64,000 nt of DNA from Hyphomicrobiales bacterium. Lineage in GTDB: Bacteria > Pseudomonadota > Alphaproteobacteria > Rhizobiales > Methyloligellaceae. A program made the position numbers and the translations under genes. The notes under the pieces were generated by a model that was given only the letters and a program-made list of their open reading frames with translations, was not told the DNA's origin and did no database searches. This document shows, in pieces, positions 1-7,504 of this stretch. Each line of letters begins with the position of its first letter. Positions within the stretch are counted from its first letter, which is position 1. The stretch is from the NCBI GenBank assembly GCA_028280515.1, contig JANQLP010000016.1:1-64000 (forward strand), given 5' to 3'.

Positions 1-102
1 ACCTAATCGGATAACTTTGCTCTATATCTTCAAGTGTTAGAGCATCTTTATGCGTTCGGATTTCGCGACGAAACGCGTCAATCTGAACGCATGATGCTCC
101 AG
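1..102. repeat. Dispersed two-hairpin repeat, copy 1 (cut by window edge)
   Basis: This is the right part of a roughly 140-bp element found four times in the window. It holds the right arm of hairpin A, a short spacer, and all of hairpin B (arms around TAGAGCATC and GATGCTC, with a CGCG-ACGAAA-CGCG tip). It lies just downstream of the stop codon of the receptor-globin gene. Its last bases differ slightly from the other copies (GCTCCAG instead of GCTCTAG). Confidence 0.85.
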
Positions 103-132
103 GCGAACGCCTGTCCCGATCCGGGTTGAATT

Positions 133-1092
133 CTACGCAGCCTCGGGCTCCGGTGGTTCAGCCGTCTGCATGGTGTTTGCTAGCACGGTATAGACAGCGA
201 CCCATGCGTCGCGCACGTCGTCGGTGAATTTGTCTCCGAGGCCCTGTTCGAGCGTCCACAGCAAGGCCTGCGCGACCGTGTCGTAATGCGCATCGATCAC
301 GCCGTACTCCTTGTGGCGCTGGCCAAGCACTTGTACTGCAGGAACGATCCGTTCAGGTGAGTTGAGGCCTGCAACGACGACCGAGAGCGTGGACATCAGC
401 TTCTTCTGCTGTTCGCTCAGGTCTTCCGGGAAGAGGGTCCTCAATTCCGGATCGATCTCGAACAGGCGATTGTAGAACATCTCCGCGGCCTGTTCGGCAA
501 TGGGCTCGACAAGGGCGAACGTATCCTGAACGAGCTGCTTCTGTGCCGCTGTGACGCCCGGCAGCTCGGATTCGGGTCCGGCTTCCGTAACGGGCTCGGG
601 TTCGGGCGGTGTTTCGGTCACGGGCGCCGGCTCGTATGCGGGCTGAGCCGCAGCGTCGGTGGTCGCATGTTCATGCTGGACCGGCGGTGTCGGTTCAACG
701 GCTGGGGCAGGGGTGTCGTGTCCATTGGGGGCGGTGTCGGCGAAAAGGTCTGAAAGTGCGGCGCTGTGCTTGGCGAGTTCGTCGGTATGGTGGTTGAGCG
801 TTTCGAGAATCTCGGCGATGAGGTCCGTCGCTTCGCTGGTCTGGCCCGCGAGGACTTTAACCTCTCCGGCCACGACCGCAAATCCCTTGCCCGCTTCCCC
901 GGCGCGCGCCGCTTCGATGGTTGCGTTCAGCGCGAGGAGGTTGGTCTGGCGCGCAATCGCCTGGATCTGCTCCGCGACGCCGGAAACCCGGCCGATCTGT
1001 TCGGTGAGGCTGCGCAGCTCTTCGTGGGTCTTCTCGATTGCCGCGGGCGCGCCGTGTGATGATGCATATGCAAGGGAAGTCTGTGCAGACAT
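133..1092 (-). CDS. Soluble chemoreceptor signalling domain fused to a C-terminal globin
   Basis: The protein has 319 aa with no membrane segment and no HAMP domain. Residues about 20-115 form a short methyl-accepting chemotaxis signalling hairpin with the conserved tip ([17 protein letters not shown], then [11 protein letters not shown]). Residues 120-178 are a Pro/Glu/Ala-rich linker. Residues about 180-310 are a globin of the flavohaemoglobin/single-domain type; His260 in QRHKEYGV is at the proximal haem position and is followed by the typical [12 protein letters not shown] infer an oxygen, NO or redox sensor that talks to a CheA/CheW array or another partner. HemAT aerotaxis sensors have the opposite order, globin first. 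The start is the ATG of MSAQTS; an upstream in-frame extension to 1347 lacks domain similarity. Domain calls are firm; the ligand and partner are inferred. Confidence 0.9.
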   Translation of the reverse strand: MSAQTSLAYASSHGAPAAIEKTHEELRSLTEQIGRVSGVAEQIQAIARQTNLLALNATIEAARAGEAGKGFAVVAGEVKVLAGQTSEATDLIAEILETLNHHTDELAKHSAALSDLFADTAPNGHDTPAPAVEPTPPVQHEHATTDAAAQPAYEPAPVTETPPEPEPVTEAGPESELPGVTAAQKQLVQDTFALVEPIAEQAAEMFYNRLFEIDPELRTLFPEDLSEQQKKLMSTLSVVVAGLNSPERIVPAVQVLGQRHKEYGVIDAHYDTVAQALLWTLEQGLGDKFTDDVRDAWVAVYTVLANTMQTAEPPEPEAA

Positions 1093-1435
1093 GGATGCCG
1101 TCCTTGTCGTTCGCCACGAGCGGGCGAATTCTCTAACCCCCGGACCATGCCCGAGTTTGGTGAACGGGGCCTTAATGGGGGTGGCGGGCAGGACGGCGCA
1201 ACAGGATGGGAAGTGCGCCGCGCACCGGCTCGAACGGGTGCCGGGACGGCCTATCTCGATCGTCCGTTGACGGATGTGGAGCAGAATCGGGTCGATCGCG
1301 ACAATGTTGAGTGTGGCGGATCGGCCGAGAATTGCCGAACTGCGCACGTGCGCAATGCCGCCCCGGACACTGGCTGTGACCTAAACGGCAGATATCAGTC
1401 CATGCGAAACTGCCGGAATCGGTCGCCGAACGACG
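1093..1435. other. Intergenic stretch, no supported gene
   Basis: No ORF here has a recognisable family or a convincing ribosome binding site. The minus-strand frame of the receptor-globin gene stays open to 1347, but that extension looks like non-coding high-GC sequence. Confidence 0.5.
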
Positions 1436-1972
1436 TCAATGCTTCATATGGGTGGCATGTGTCACACCGCCCCCGGTGAGAGCGGTGGTATCGCATATGG
1501 AGTGTCCGGAGAGAATATGACCGGCGTCTTTCAGGACCGCGGCGAAGTTCGTTGCAGAGTCGACGACTCCATCTATGTCGCTTGAGTCCAGCAACGCGAA
1601 CGCACAGGCACGCATTGCCGGGCACGCGGAGTGCTGACCGGCAGCGATCATCGAGATGGCCATGCATTCGTCGCGGCAGAAGCCTTTGCAGCCGAACGGA
1701 AAGTACGAGATTTGCCGGCAGGCTTTAACGTGCACCATGCGCACCCAGCACGATAGCTCGGTTATAGCGGTTTTTGCATGCGCCGGACCCAGCTCGCTTG
1801 CGAAGGTATTCCAGCCGGTCTCCCAGCAATTTATGTCCTGGGTTTCGTAACCAGCGATCCAGCATCGAAATCCAAGTCCGACGAGGCGCTCCGGGCCCTT
1901 CAATGCGGGGAGTTCCGTATCCGCCCTGTGAACGAGCCGCGTCGGTGAAGGAGAGCTCTTCCGAAGCGTCAT
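1436..1972 (-). CDS. Cys-rich conserved-looking hypothetical protein
   Basis: I do not recognise this 178-aa protein. It holds ten cysteines, several in pairs or short spacings (CWIAGYETQDINCW, GCKGFCRDEC, ACPAMRAC), which suggests a metal-binding or disulfide-bonded fold. It has no signal peptide or clear membrane helix. The chosen ATG (MTLRKSS) is preceded by AAAGGA at a good distance; an upstream ATG at 2014 has poorer support. It lies about 120 nt downstream of the iron-transport pseudogene on the same strand, so a metal-related role is possible but only by neighbourhood. Confidence 0.6.
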   Translation of the reverse strand: MTLRKSSPSPTRLVHRADTELPALKGPERLVGLGFRCWIAGYETQDINCWETGWNTFASELGPAHAKTAITELSCWVRMVHVKACRQISYFPFGCKGFCRDECMAISMIAAGQHSACPAMRACAFALLDSSDIDGVVDSATNFAAVLKDAGHILSGHSICDTTALTGGGVTHATHMKH

Positions 1973-2095
1973 GTTGCTGCATCCTTTCACGTCTGATGCC
2001 ATTGTTTGGTGCAAAGCGTGCCGGACTGTGCATCAGCTGCCAGCCCGGCACGCCTGTCTCAAAGCAAGTCTGGGAGGGCTTGCTTTTCGAGAACT

Positions 2096-2443
2096 TTAAG
2101 AACCCGGGTCATTCTTGTAGCCAACCATGTCGACCGACTCGCCGGCCTTTTTCCGCAATTCAGTGATGTCGACACTGTCGTTCTTGACCGCCTGCGTGAC
2201 GCTGGATTGCTTGGCGCCTTTCGCCTTGATGCGTTCAGCCAGGCCCTTCGTGGCATAGACGGCGTTCGTCTTGATGCCGGTATCTTTCGTGAACTCATTC
2301 AACATCGGCCCGATCAGAACCGGCTGGCGGTGGGAATAGATGTTCGTTTCACCCGCGCTCTGGGCAACGGATCCGAAAGCGACGGTTGCAAAAGGGGAAA
2401 CGGCGGCAACGCGGCTGGCCTGCCCGATGGTCAGGAACATCAT
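2096..2443 (-). pseudogene. Remnant of a ferric iron ABC transporter substrate-binding protein (internal deletion)
   Basis: The 115-aa product matches both ends of the FbpA/AfuA/IdiA family but lacks the middle; intact members are about 340 aa. The N-terminal part carries ETNIYSHRQPVLIGPMLNEF and GIKTNAVYATKGLAERIKA, the typical start of the mature protein. It then jumps to a family-like C-terminus (VDITELRKKAGESVDMVGY). The reading frame is intact across the junction. A strong ribosome site (GGAGGAG) precedes the ATG and a hydrophobic leader is present. The iron-binding tyrosines normally lie in the missing part, so I call it non-functional. It sits behind two Irr-type boxes, which is what an iron-uptake gene would have. 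Confidence 0.75.
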
Positions 2444-2587
2444 TCCAACTCCTCCAATAGCCGGGATTCAAGGTCCCGGTATCGGGTCAATCTTGAGCAG
2501 CGATCACGCAGTCGGCGCGCGCCACACGGCACAGACTGAGCCCGGATTTCCCGTCTTTGTCAAATGTAATTTTTGAAAAATCGAAAT

Positions 2588-2604
2588 ATTAGAACTCTTC
2601 TAAT
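2588..2604. promoter_or_regulatory. Irr/ICE-type iron box 1
   Basis: A perfect dyad, ATTAGAA-CTC-TTCTAAT, differs only in the outer base from the rhizobial iron control element TTTAGAA-N3-TTCTAAA bound by Irr. It lies about 150 nt upstream of the FbpA-like remnant, in a sharply AT-rich patch. Confidence 0.65.
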
Positions 2605-2618
2605 TCAAAAGAACTCTG

Positions 2619-2635
2619 ATTAGAATTATTCTAAT
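2619..2635. promoter_or_regulatory. Irr/ICE-type iron box 2
   Basis: A second perfect dyad, ATTAGAA-TTA-TTCTAAT, is centred 31 bp (about three helical turns) from box 1. Twin boxes on the same DNA face would suit cooperative Irr binding. The most likely target is the minus-strand iron-transport remnant. Confidence 0.65.
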
Positions 2636-2933
2636 TATTTATACATAGAATAACTTAAATATTGTCAGTTTTATGAATTTGCGAACACATGAAATATACA
2701 CTAATTGCGAACAGTTCGCATGTAATTCATCTAAAGAACTGGGAAAGCGAAGGGCATGACGATAAGCGCCGGTTCAGGGCGATTTGCCGCAGCCGAATTG
2801 TAACTTGCATGCGCCCTGAGGATGTGCCGTGAATTGGCCGCGACGGGTGCGTAGTGCCCGTATCTGACGCGCGGCAATCCACTGCCACGCGTGCGAAACA
2901 CGTCGTCTGAAACAACATGGCGGACAAAACCGG
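2636..2933. other. Intergenic stretch upstream of the serine hydrolase
   Basis: The left end is AT-rich and probably holds the promoter of the minus-strand iron gene. The right end precedes the serine hydrolase. A near-duplicate of that gene's first codons (ATGGCGGACAAAACC) occurs at 2918, just before the true start. No gene is seen. Confidence 0.4.
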
Positions 2934-4385
2934 GTGATGGCAGACAAACCGCAAAGGCACGTCACGAAGATCGCCGCCATCGTCGCCATGATCGCCATCA
3001 CCACGGCGATCCTCGGCTACGTGTACTGGCATTCCAGCCGGGTCATGTCGGTTGGGTCCGCCTTCCATGCGAAGACTGTTTGCTCAGGGGTGTTTATTGC
3101 CGGCCGTGACCAGACAAAAGTCACCGCCGATGACGTGATGGCCGACATGACGACCTTCCTGCGGCACTGGAGCGCGGACATCGACCGGGAACGCAAGTCG
3201 GTACGCGCGTCCCTCTTCGGCTTTGTCTCCCGCGAAGCCGTCTATCGCCCCGGTCTTGGCTGCACGCTGGTGACCGACACGACCATCGATGCGCTGATGG
3301 AGCAGGCTGCCGGCTATGCACCGCCCGCACCGGCGGGGCGTTCGTCGCAGCTGTGGCCGGAGGGTCGCCGCGTGGAACCCGGTGCCGCGTCCGCCGGTGT
3401 CGATCTGGTGCGGCTCACGAGCGCCGTGGACGAGGCATTCACCGAGCCGTTTGCGAAGCAGCGCCCGCGGCGGACGCGCGCCGTCGTGGTGGTGCACGGT
3501 GGCCGCATCATCGCCGAGCGGTACGCGGACGGTTTTGGTCCCGAGACCCCGCAGATCGGCTGGTCCATAGGCAAGAGCGTCCTGAACGCACTCATCGGGA
3601 CGCTCGTTGCCGACGCCCGTATGAGCATCGAGCAGCACCGTCTTTTCGACGAATGGAACGGAAACGGCGATGGCCGCTCCGCCATTACCGTCGACAACCT
3701 GTTGCGCATGGTCAGTGGGCTCGATTTCGACGAACCGCACACGCGCATGCTGTCGGACGTTCGCACGATGCTGTTTCTCAAGGGAGACAGCGCCGCCTAC
3801 GCCAAGTCGGAAGATCTGGTGGAGCCTGTCGGCACATCCTGGTTCTATGCCAGCGGCTCGACGACACTTCTGGCAAGCGCCATGCGCAAGGCGATCGGTG
3901 GATCGCAGGCGGACTATTTCGTTTATCCCTATCGCGCGCTGTTCGCGCCGCTCGGCATGACCAGCGCGATCATCGAGCCCGATGCGGCAGGAACCTTTCT
4001 CGTGCCCGCTTTTGTCTACGCCTCGGCGCGGGACTGGGCGCGGTTCGGACTTCTCTATCTGAACGACGGTGTGTGGCAGGGTGAACGGATTCTCCCCGAG
4101 GGGTGGGTGCGCGGGTCGCTTGCGCCGGCCACCGGTTCAGACGGTGAATACGGGGCGCATCTCTGGCTTGACGTGCCGGCGTTCCTGCGGCCGAAGTCCG
4201 CCGGAGACCACAAGCTCCCCGATGACGCCTTCTTCATGCTCGGCCATGACGGCCAGATGATCGCCGTGATTCCCTCGCGCGATCTTGTTGTGGTTCGCCT
4301 CGGGCTTTCACGCCGACGCAACGCCTGGGACCACAATGCGTTCTTGCAAAAGGTGCTGGAGGCGATCCCAGAGAAGGGGCGCTAG
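2934..4385 (+). CDS. Membrane-anchored serine hydrolase, class C beta-lactamase family
   Basis: The 483-aa protein has one N-terminal membrane helix (residues about 11-31), so the catalytic domain should be periplasmic. The beta-lactamase/penicillin-binding fold is shown by SIGK (SxxK nucleophile motif, in GWSIGKSVLNAL) and the downstream YAS motif (WFYASGSTTLLAS), followed by the Gly-rich C-terminal strand region (FFMLGHDGQM). Family members act as esterases, peptidases or beta-lactamases; substrate cannot be told from sequence. The frame opens with GTG immediately followed by ATG (2937), and either may be the start. Its TAG stop is the first bases of repeat copy 2. Confidence 0.85.
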   Translation: MMADKPQRHVTKIAAIVAMIAITTAILGYVYWHSSRVMSVGSAFHAKTVCSGVFIAGRDQTKVTADDVMADMTTFLRHWSADIDRERKSVRASLFGFVSREAVYRPGLGCTLVTDTTIDALMEQAAGYAPPAPAGRSSQLWPEGRRVEPGAASAGVDLVRLTSAVDEAFTEPFAKQRPRRTRAVVVVHGGRIIAERYADGFGPETPQIGWSIGKSVLNALIGTLVADARMSIEQHRLFDEWNGNGDGRSAITVDNLLRMVSGLDFDEPHTRMLSDVRTMLFLKGDSAAYAKSEDLVEPVGTSWFYASGSTTLLASAMRKAIGGSQADYFVYPYRALFAPLGMTSAIIEPDAAGTFLVPAFVYASARDWARFGLLYLNDGVWQGERILPEGWVRGSLAPATGSDGEYGAHLWLDVPAFLRPKSAGDHKLPDDAFFMLGHDGQMIAVIPSRDLVVVRLGLSRRRNAWDHNAFLQKVLEAIPEKGR

Positions 4386-4468
4386 AGCAAAATCCGATTA
4401 GGTTGACTCACCTTTATGCGTTCGGATTTCGCGACGAAACGCGTCAATCTGAACGCATGATGCTCTAG
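4383..4468. repeat. Dispersed two-hairpin repeat, copy 2 (internally deleted)
   Basis: This 86-bp derivative joins the left arm of hairpin A directly to the middle of hairpin B, losing about 54 bp including the right arm of A. It fills the gap between two convergent genes. Its left end is the stop codon of the serine hydrolase, and its right end holds the stop of the histidine kinase. Confidence 0.85.
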
Positions 4469-5862
4469 GCGTCGCGGGGTTTCGCAATCCTGCTCGCGCC
4501 AAAGGTGACATCGATACGCGTGCCGGCGTCGGATGTGCTGCGGAGCTTGAAGGTTGCGCGGTTGGCTTCGACCAGCGCCTTCGTCAGGGGCAGGCCGAGG
4601 CCGGTGCCCACCTGTTTGCGGGGCGCGGTATCGGGCTGCTGAAACGGCTTCATGGCCACTTCGATCTCATCCTCCGACATGCCGATGCCCGTGTCGTGCA
4701 CGCGAATCCTCACGCCGCCGGAGCCTGTCTTCTGCGTGGAGACGATCACCTGTCCGCCGGAGTTCGTGAACTTGATGGCGTTGGAGACGAGGTTCAGGAT
4801 GATCTGCTTGATGGACCGCCGGTCGGCCAGAACCTGCGGCAGGTCTTCCTCGAGATCCGTCCGCAGCAACACCCGCTGACGCTGGGCCTGAGGTTGCATC
4901 GAATGCACGCTCTCGCCGGCGACGTCGTTGACGTCGACCGCGGCGAAGTTCAGCTCGAATTCGCCGGCCTCGATCTTGGAAATATCGAGAAGGTCGTTCA
5001 CCAGGCTGAGCGCGTACATGCCGCTTTCGTGGATGTCGCGGATGTAGCCGCGATAACGCTCGTTGCCGACCGGTCCGAGCTGCTCCTCCTTCATGATCTC
5101 CGCAAACCCGATGATCGAATTGAGGGGGGTGCGCAGTTCATGGCTGACCTTGGCAAGGAAATCCGCCTTTTTCGTCGGCAGGGCATCCGTCGTCGGCAAT
5201 GGCTCCGGAGTGGCTGCCTTTGCTTTCCGGGGCTTGCGTGCCTTCTTGCGTTTCTGCGCCGGCTCGACTGAACGTGTTGCGACTGCGTTCGATGCATTCG
5301 CGACGCGTTGCTCCTTATTGTCCGGTTCCGTGTCAGCCTCTCCCCGGAGGGGCTTGCGGGGGTGCAGGACCAGGAGCGCGGTCTGCTCCGACCCTTCGGA
5401 TGCAATCGGGTGAACGGCAACCGGCACGCAGAACTCCCGGCCACTGCGTGAGCGCGCGTCCAGATCGATCGGATGCGAGACGTTGGACGTTTTGGTCTGC
5501 AGTTGTTTCTTCAACTGCTTCGACACGGCAGGAAAAATCGCTGAGAGCCCGCCCGCTTTCTGGAGGTCGTCGGTGGAGCCATATCCAAACGCCAGCGCAA
5601 AGGCGCTGTTCAGCCTGATCAGATCGGTGCCGTCGCACACGGCCAGGCCCGCGGGCAGCGCTTCAAGCAGAACCGCCGCGCCGGGCTCTTGCAGCAACGC
5701 AAGCGCCTGGGCGCTCTCCCGGGTCTCCTCGGCCACGTCGCCCTCGGGCTGTTCGGCCTCTTCGTTCTCATCGGGGACGGCGATCAGGCGGGCAATCTTG
5801 GCCAGCGCCTCGCGGTTGTCATTGCCCGCGGTTGGGCCGTTCGGTTTACGGTGTCGTCCCAT
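4465..5862 (-). CDS. PAS-containing soluble histidine kinase, DivJ/PleC/PdhS-like
   Basis: With this start the protein has 465 aa and no membrane helix. A PAS-like region (LPAGLAVCDGTDLIRLNSAF) is followed by a charged linker (KKARKPRKAK). The kinase core has the H-box FLAKVSHELRTPLNSIIGF, N-box NLVSNAIKFT, G1 HDTGIGMSEDEI and G2 GTGLGLPLTKALVEANRA. The text around the H-box and GLGLPLTKALVEANRA is typical of the kinases that act on the cell-cycle regulator DivK in alphaproteobacteria. No receiver domain or cognate regulator lies nearby, which also fits that family. Start is uncertain: ATG at 5919 or an open frame to 6090 are alternatives. The stop lies inside repeat copy 2. Confidence 0.85.
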   Translation of the reverse strand: MGRHRKPNGPTAGNDNREALAKIARLIAVPDENEEAEQPEGDVAEETRESAQALALLQEPGAAVLLEALPAGLAVCDGTDLIRLNSAFALAFGYGSTDDLQKAGGLSAIFPAVSKQLKKQLQTKTSNVSHPIDLDARSRSGREFCVPVAVHPIASEGSEQTALLVLHPRKPLRGEADTEPDNKEQRVANASNAVATRSVEPAQKRKKARKPRKAKAATPEPLPTTDALPTKKADFLAKVSHELRTPLNSIIGFAEIMKEEQLGPVGNERYRGYIRDIHESGMYALSLVNDLLDISKIEAGEFELNFAAVDVNDVAGESVHSMQPQAQRQRVLLRTDLEEDLPQVLADRRSIKQIILNLVSNAIKFTNSGGQVIVSTQKTGSGGVRIRVHDTGIGMSEDEIEVAMKPFQQPDTAPRKQVGTGLGLPLTKALVEANRATFKLRSTSDAGTRIDVTFGASRIAKPRDA

Positions 5863-6197
5863 CGCTTTGAGGCCATTTCCAAGGGACAACCCACACGCGC
5901 GCCGGGCGCCAGGACCCATCACGTGAGAGTTCTCCGCCGAACGCGAAAATTCGAGGCGTTCAGCCTTACATGTCGGTTTTGAGCCGATGCCCGTCGGTTC
6001 AAAAAAACGCAGTAATTCCTGAATACTGTGAAATTGGTCCGCCGTCCACAGCCCATCGGTTATGCTGCAGCGCAATATTTTTTGTTGCAATGCAAAAAAT
6101 CCGGCCTATATTGGAGGTGCCGCAATGGGCGGCACGAAGTTTGACCGCTGCCGGGTGCGGGCCCGTTCAGCATGATAAATGACAGATCGAGGATAGA
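5863..6197. other. Divergent intergenic region between kinase and phasin
   Basis: It holds the promoters of both genes. Two TGC/GCA dyads near 6064-6095 are described separately. The kinase frame stays open up to 6090, so its start may lie within this stretch. Confidence 0.5.
6064..6095. promoter_or_regulatory. Candidate PhaR-type sites upstream of the phasin
   Basis: GCTGCAGC at 6064-6071 and TTGCA-A-TGCAA at 6085-6095 are two short perfect dyads built from TGC/GCA, about 100-130 nt upstream of the phasin start. PhaR repressors of PHB granule genes bind TGC-rich dyads. The link is inferred from the target gene and the base pattern. Confidence 0.4.
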
Positions 6198-6713
6198 ATG
6201 ATGTCGGATTTGAATGGAAACGGTGTACAGGAAGCCAAAGAGACGATCGAGGCCACCGCGAAAACGATGAAGGCGGTTGAGGCTCAGGTGAACGAGGCCT
6301 TCGCAGGAATTGACGTGGCTGTCCCGGAAGCCGTCCGTACGGTTGCCGAGAAGACGGTCAAACAGAGCCGCGAAGCTTATGAGAACGCCAAGGGCGCGAT
6401 GGAAGAGGCCGTTGAAGTGCTTGAGAAATCCATCGACGAGGCAGGCCAGGGTGCGGCTGCGATCAACCGCAAGGTGATCGACATCACCCAGACCAACCTC
6501 AACACCGGATTCGATTTCGCCAAGGACATTGCCGGTGCCAAGAATGTCGCCGAGATCATGGAGTTGCAGAGCGCGTTCGTGCGCAAGCAGTTCGAGATTC
6601 TCAGCGCTCAGGCGGAAGAGATGCGCGCGTTGACCACGCAGGTCGCGTCGAAGACGACGGACCCGCTCAAGGACCATGTGACCCGGTCTATTGACAAGGT
6701 CGTCTCCCGGTAA
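6198..6713 (+). CDS. Phasin (PHB granule-associated protein)
   Basis: The 171-aa protein is almost fully helical and amphipathic, rich in Ala, Glu, Lys and Val and free of Cys and Trp. It matches the Phasin_2 family: a helical N-terminal half, then FDFAKDIAGAKNVAEIMELQ and FVRKQFEILSAQAEEM, a hallmark of alphaproteobacterial phasins. Phasins coat polyhydroxyalkanoate granules and control their number and size. Two ATG codons are adjacent (6198 and 6201) behind GAGGA; the second has the better spacing. It is monocistronic, with candidate PhaR sites upstream and a terminator downstream. Confidence 0.9.
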   Translation: MMSDLNGNGVQEAKETIEATAKTMKAVEAQVNEAFAGIDVAVPEAVRTVAEKTVKQSREAYENAKGAMEEAVEVLEKSIDEAGQGAAAINRKVIDITQTNLNTGFDFAKDIAGAKNVAEIMELQSAFVRKQFEILSAQAEEMRALTTQVASKTTDPLKDHVTRSIDKVVSR

Positions 6714-6878
6714 CATAGGAAGGGTACAATCTGCAGCGCGAGTCGCGTGGCTGGCTCGCATTGCGCGTCGCGTAACGTATCAGGTAGTGGCGTTGCGTTT
6801 AGTCTGACTTGCCGGCAACGGCAGGCGCGTAAGCGTAGCCTTTGTCAGTAGCGTACCCCTCAAAGTATTTACGTGCCG

Positions 6879-6915
6879 GAAGGCCCGGGGCGCCTGATCG
6901 CTCCGGGCCTTCTTT
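6879..6915 (+). terminator. Rho-independent terminator after the phasin
   Basis: A 10-bp perfect stem GAAGGCCCGG / CCGGGCCTTC with a 14-nt loop is followed by a short T run. It lies 165 nt after the phasin stop. Confidence 0.7.
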
Positions 6916-7018
6916 CATGCGTCAACACGCGCCATGCGGGCGTCGCAGCATGGTTGCATGATCGCGCCCTTGCGCTTACGTTGCACGCGCCCGCGGGAGC
7001 TTCCCCGGGAGCGTTTGT

Positions 7019-7095
7019 GCCGCCGTAGCTCAGTTGGTTAGAGCGCTTGATTGTGGATCAAGAGGTCCCTCGTTCGAATCGAGGCGGCGGTACCA
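7019..7095 (+). tRNA. tRNA-His (GTG anticodon)
   Basis: A complete cloverleaf with encoded CCA. The acceptor is GCCGCCG / CGGCGGT, the D arm AGCTCAGTTGGTTAGAGC, the anticodon stem CTTGA/TCAAG with loop TTGTGGA (anticodon GTG), and the T arm CCTCG-TTCGAAT-CGAGG. The base before G1 is T, so there is no encoded G-1, and the discriminator is A73. This is the atypical tRNA-His of one alphaproteobacterial clade. The 1-72 pair would be G-U. Confidence 0.95.
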
Positions 7096-7504
7096 TTTCT
7101 TTCACAGGCTTAGGTCCCGCTGCGGTCTTCATTCCTACTCTGCGTCTCGTTTCGTTCCTCTGACTCGACCCAGACGCGCCGTTTACGAAACCCTGAAAGC
7201 CGCCGAAGTTTGGTCTTTCTGAACTCACCATACACGTTGTCATACCCGCGCCATCGAATTGCCGAACCGGGCAGAATTGCAAGACCATAGAACCCTCGCG
7301 ACTTCAGGCTGTGCGCTCGCAAATGGGCAGGGTCTTGACTGACATTGGCAAGGCCCTTTTTGTTCGCGATCGCTGACATGACCCTAAATGGTACGGGCGT
7401 CCGTTGAGGGCCAGGACGAGTCGCTGCAATTCCAGTTTCGCTCCACGCGAGAAGACAGCGAGCCGCCGTAAAGACACCGCCCAAGCCGCTCGGGAGGTCA
7501 GTCC
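7096..7504. other. Intergenic stretch downstream of tRNA-His
   Basis: No gene is supported. ORFs that run out of the tRNA are artefacts of translating it. A weak hairpin with one mismatch (AGGGTCTTG / CAAGGCCCT) followed by five T lies at 7329-7361 and might end the tRNA transcript. Confidence 0.4.

Noticed and set aside
7034-7288. ORFs on both strands running out of the tRNA-His region
   Set aside because: Their first codons translate the tRNA itself (the PPPRFERGTS-type text is a known artefact), and the rest has no family likeness.
7329-7361. Terminator-like hairpin after tRNA-His
   Set aside because: The stem has a mismatch and lies 234 nt downstream, so it is mentioned only as a weak possibility.
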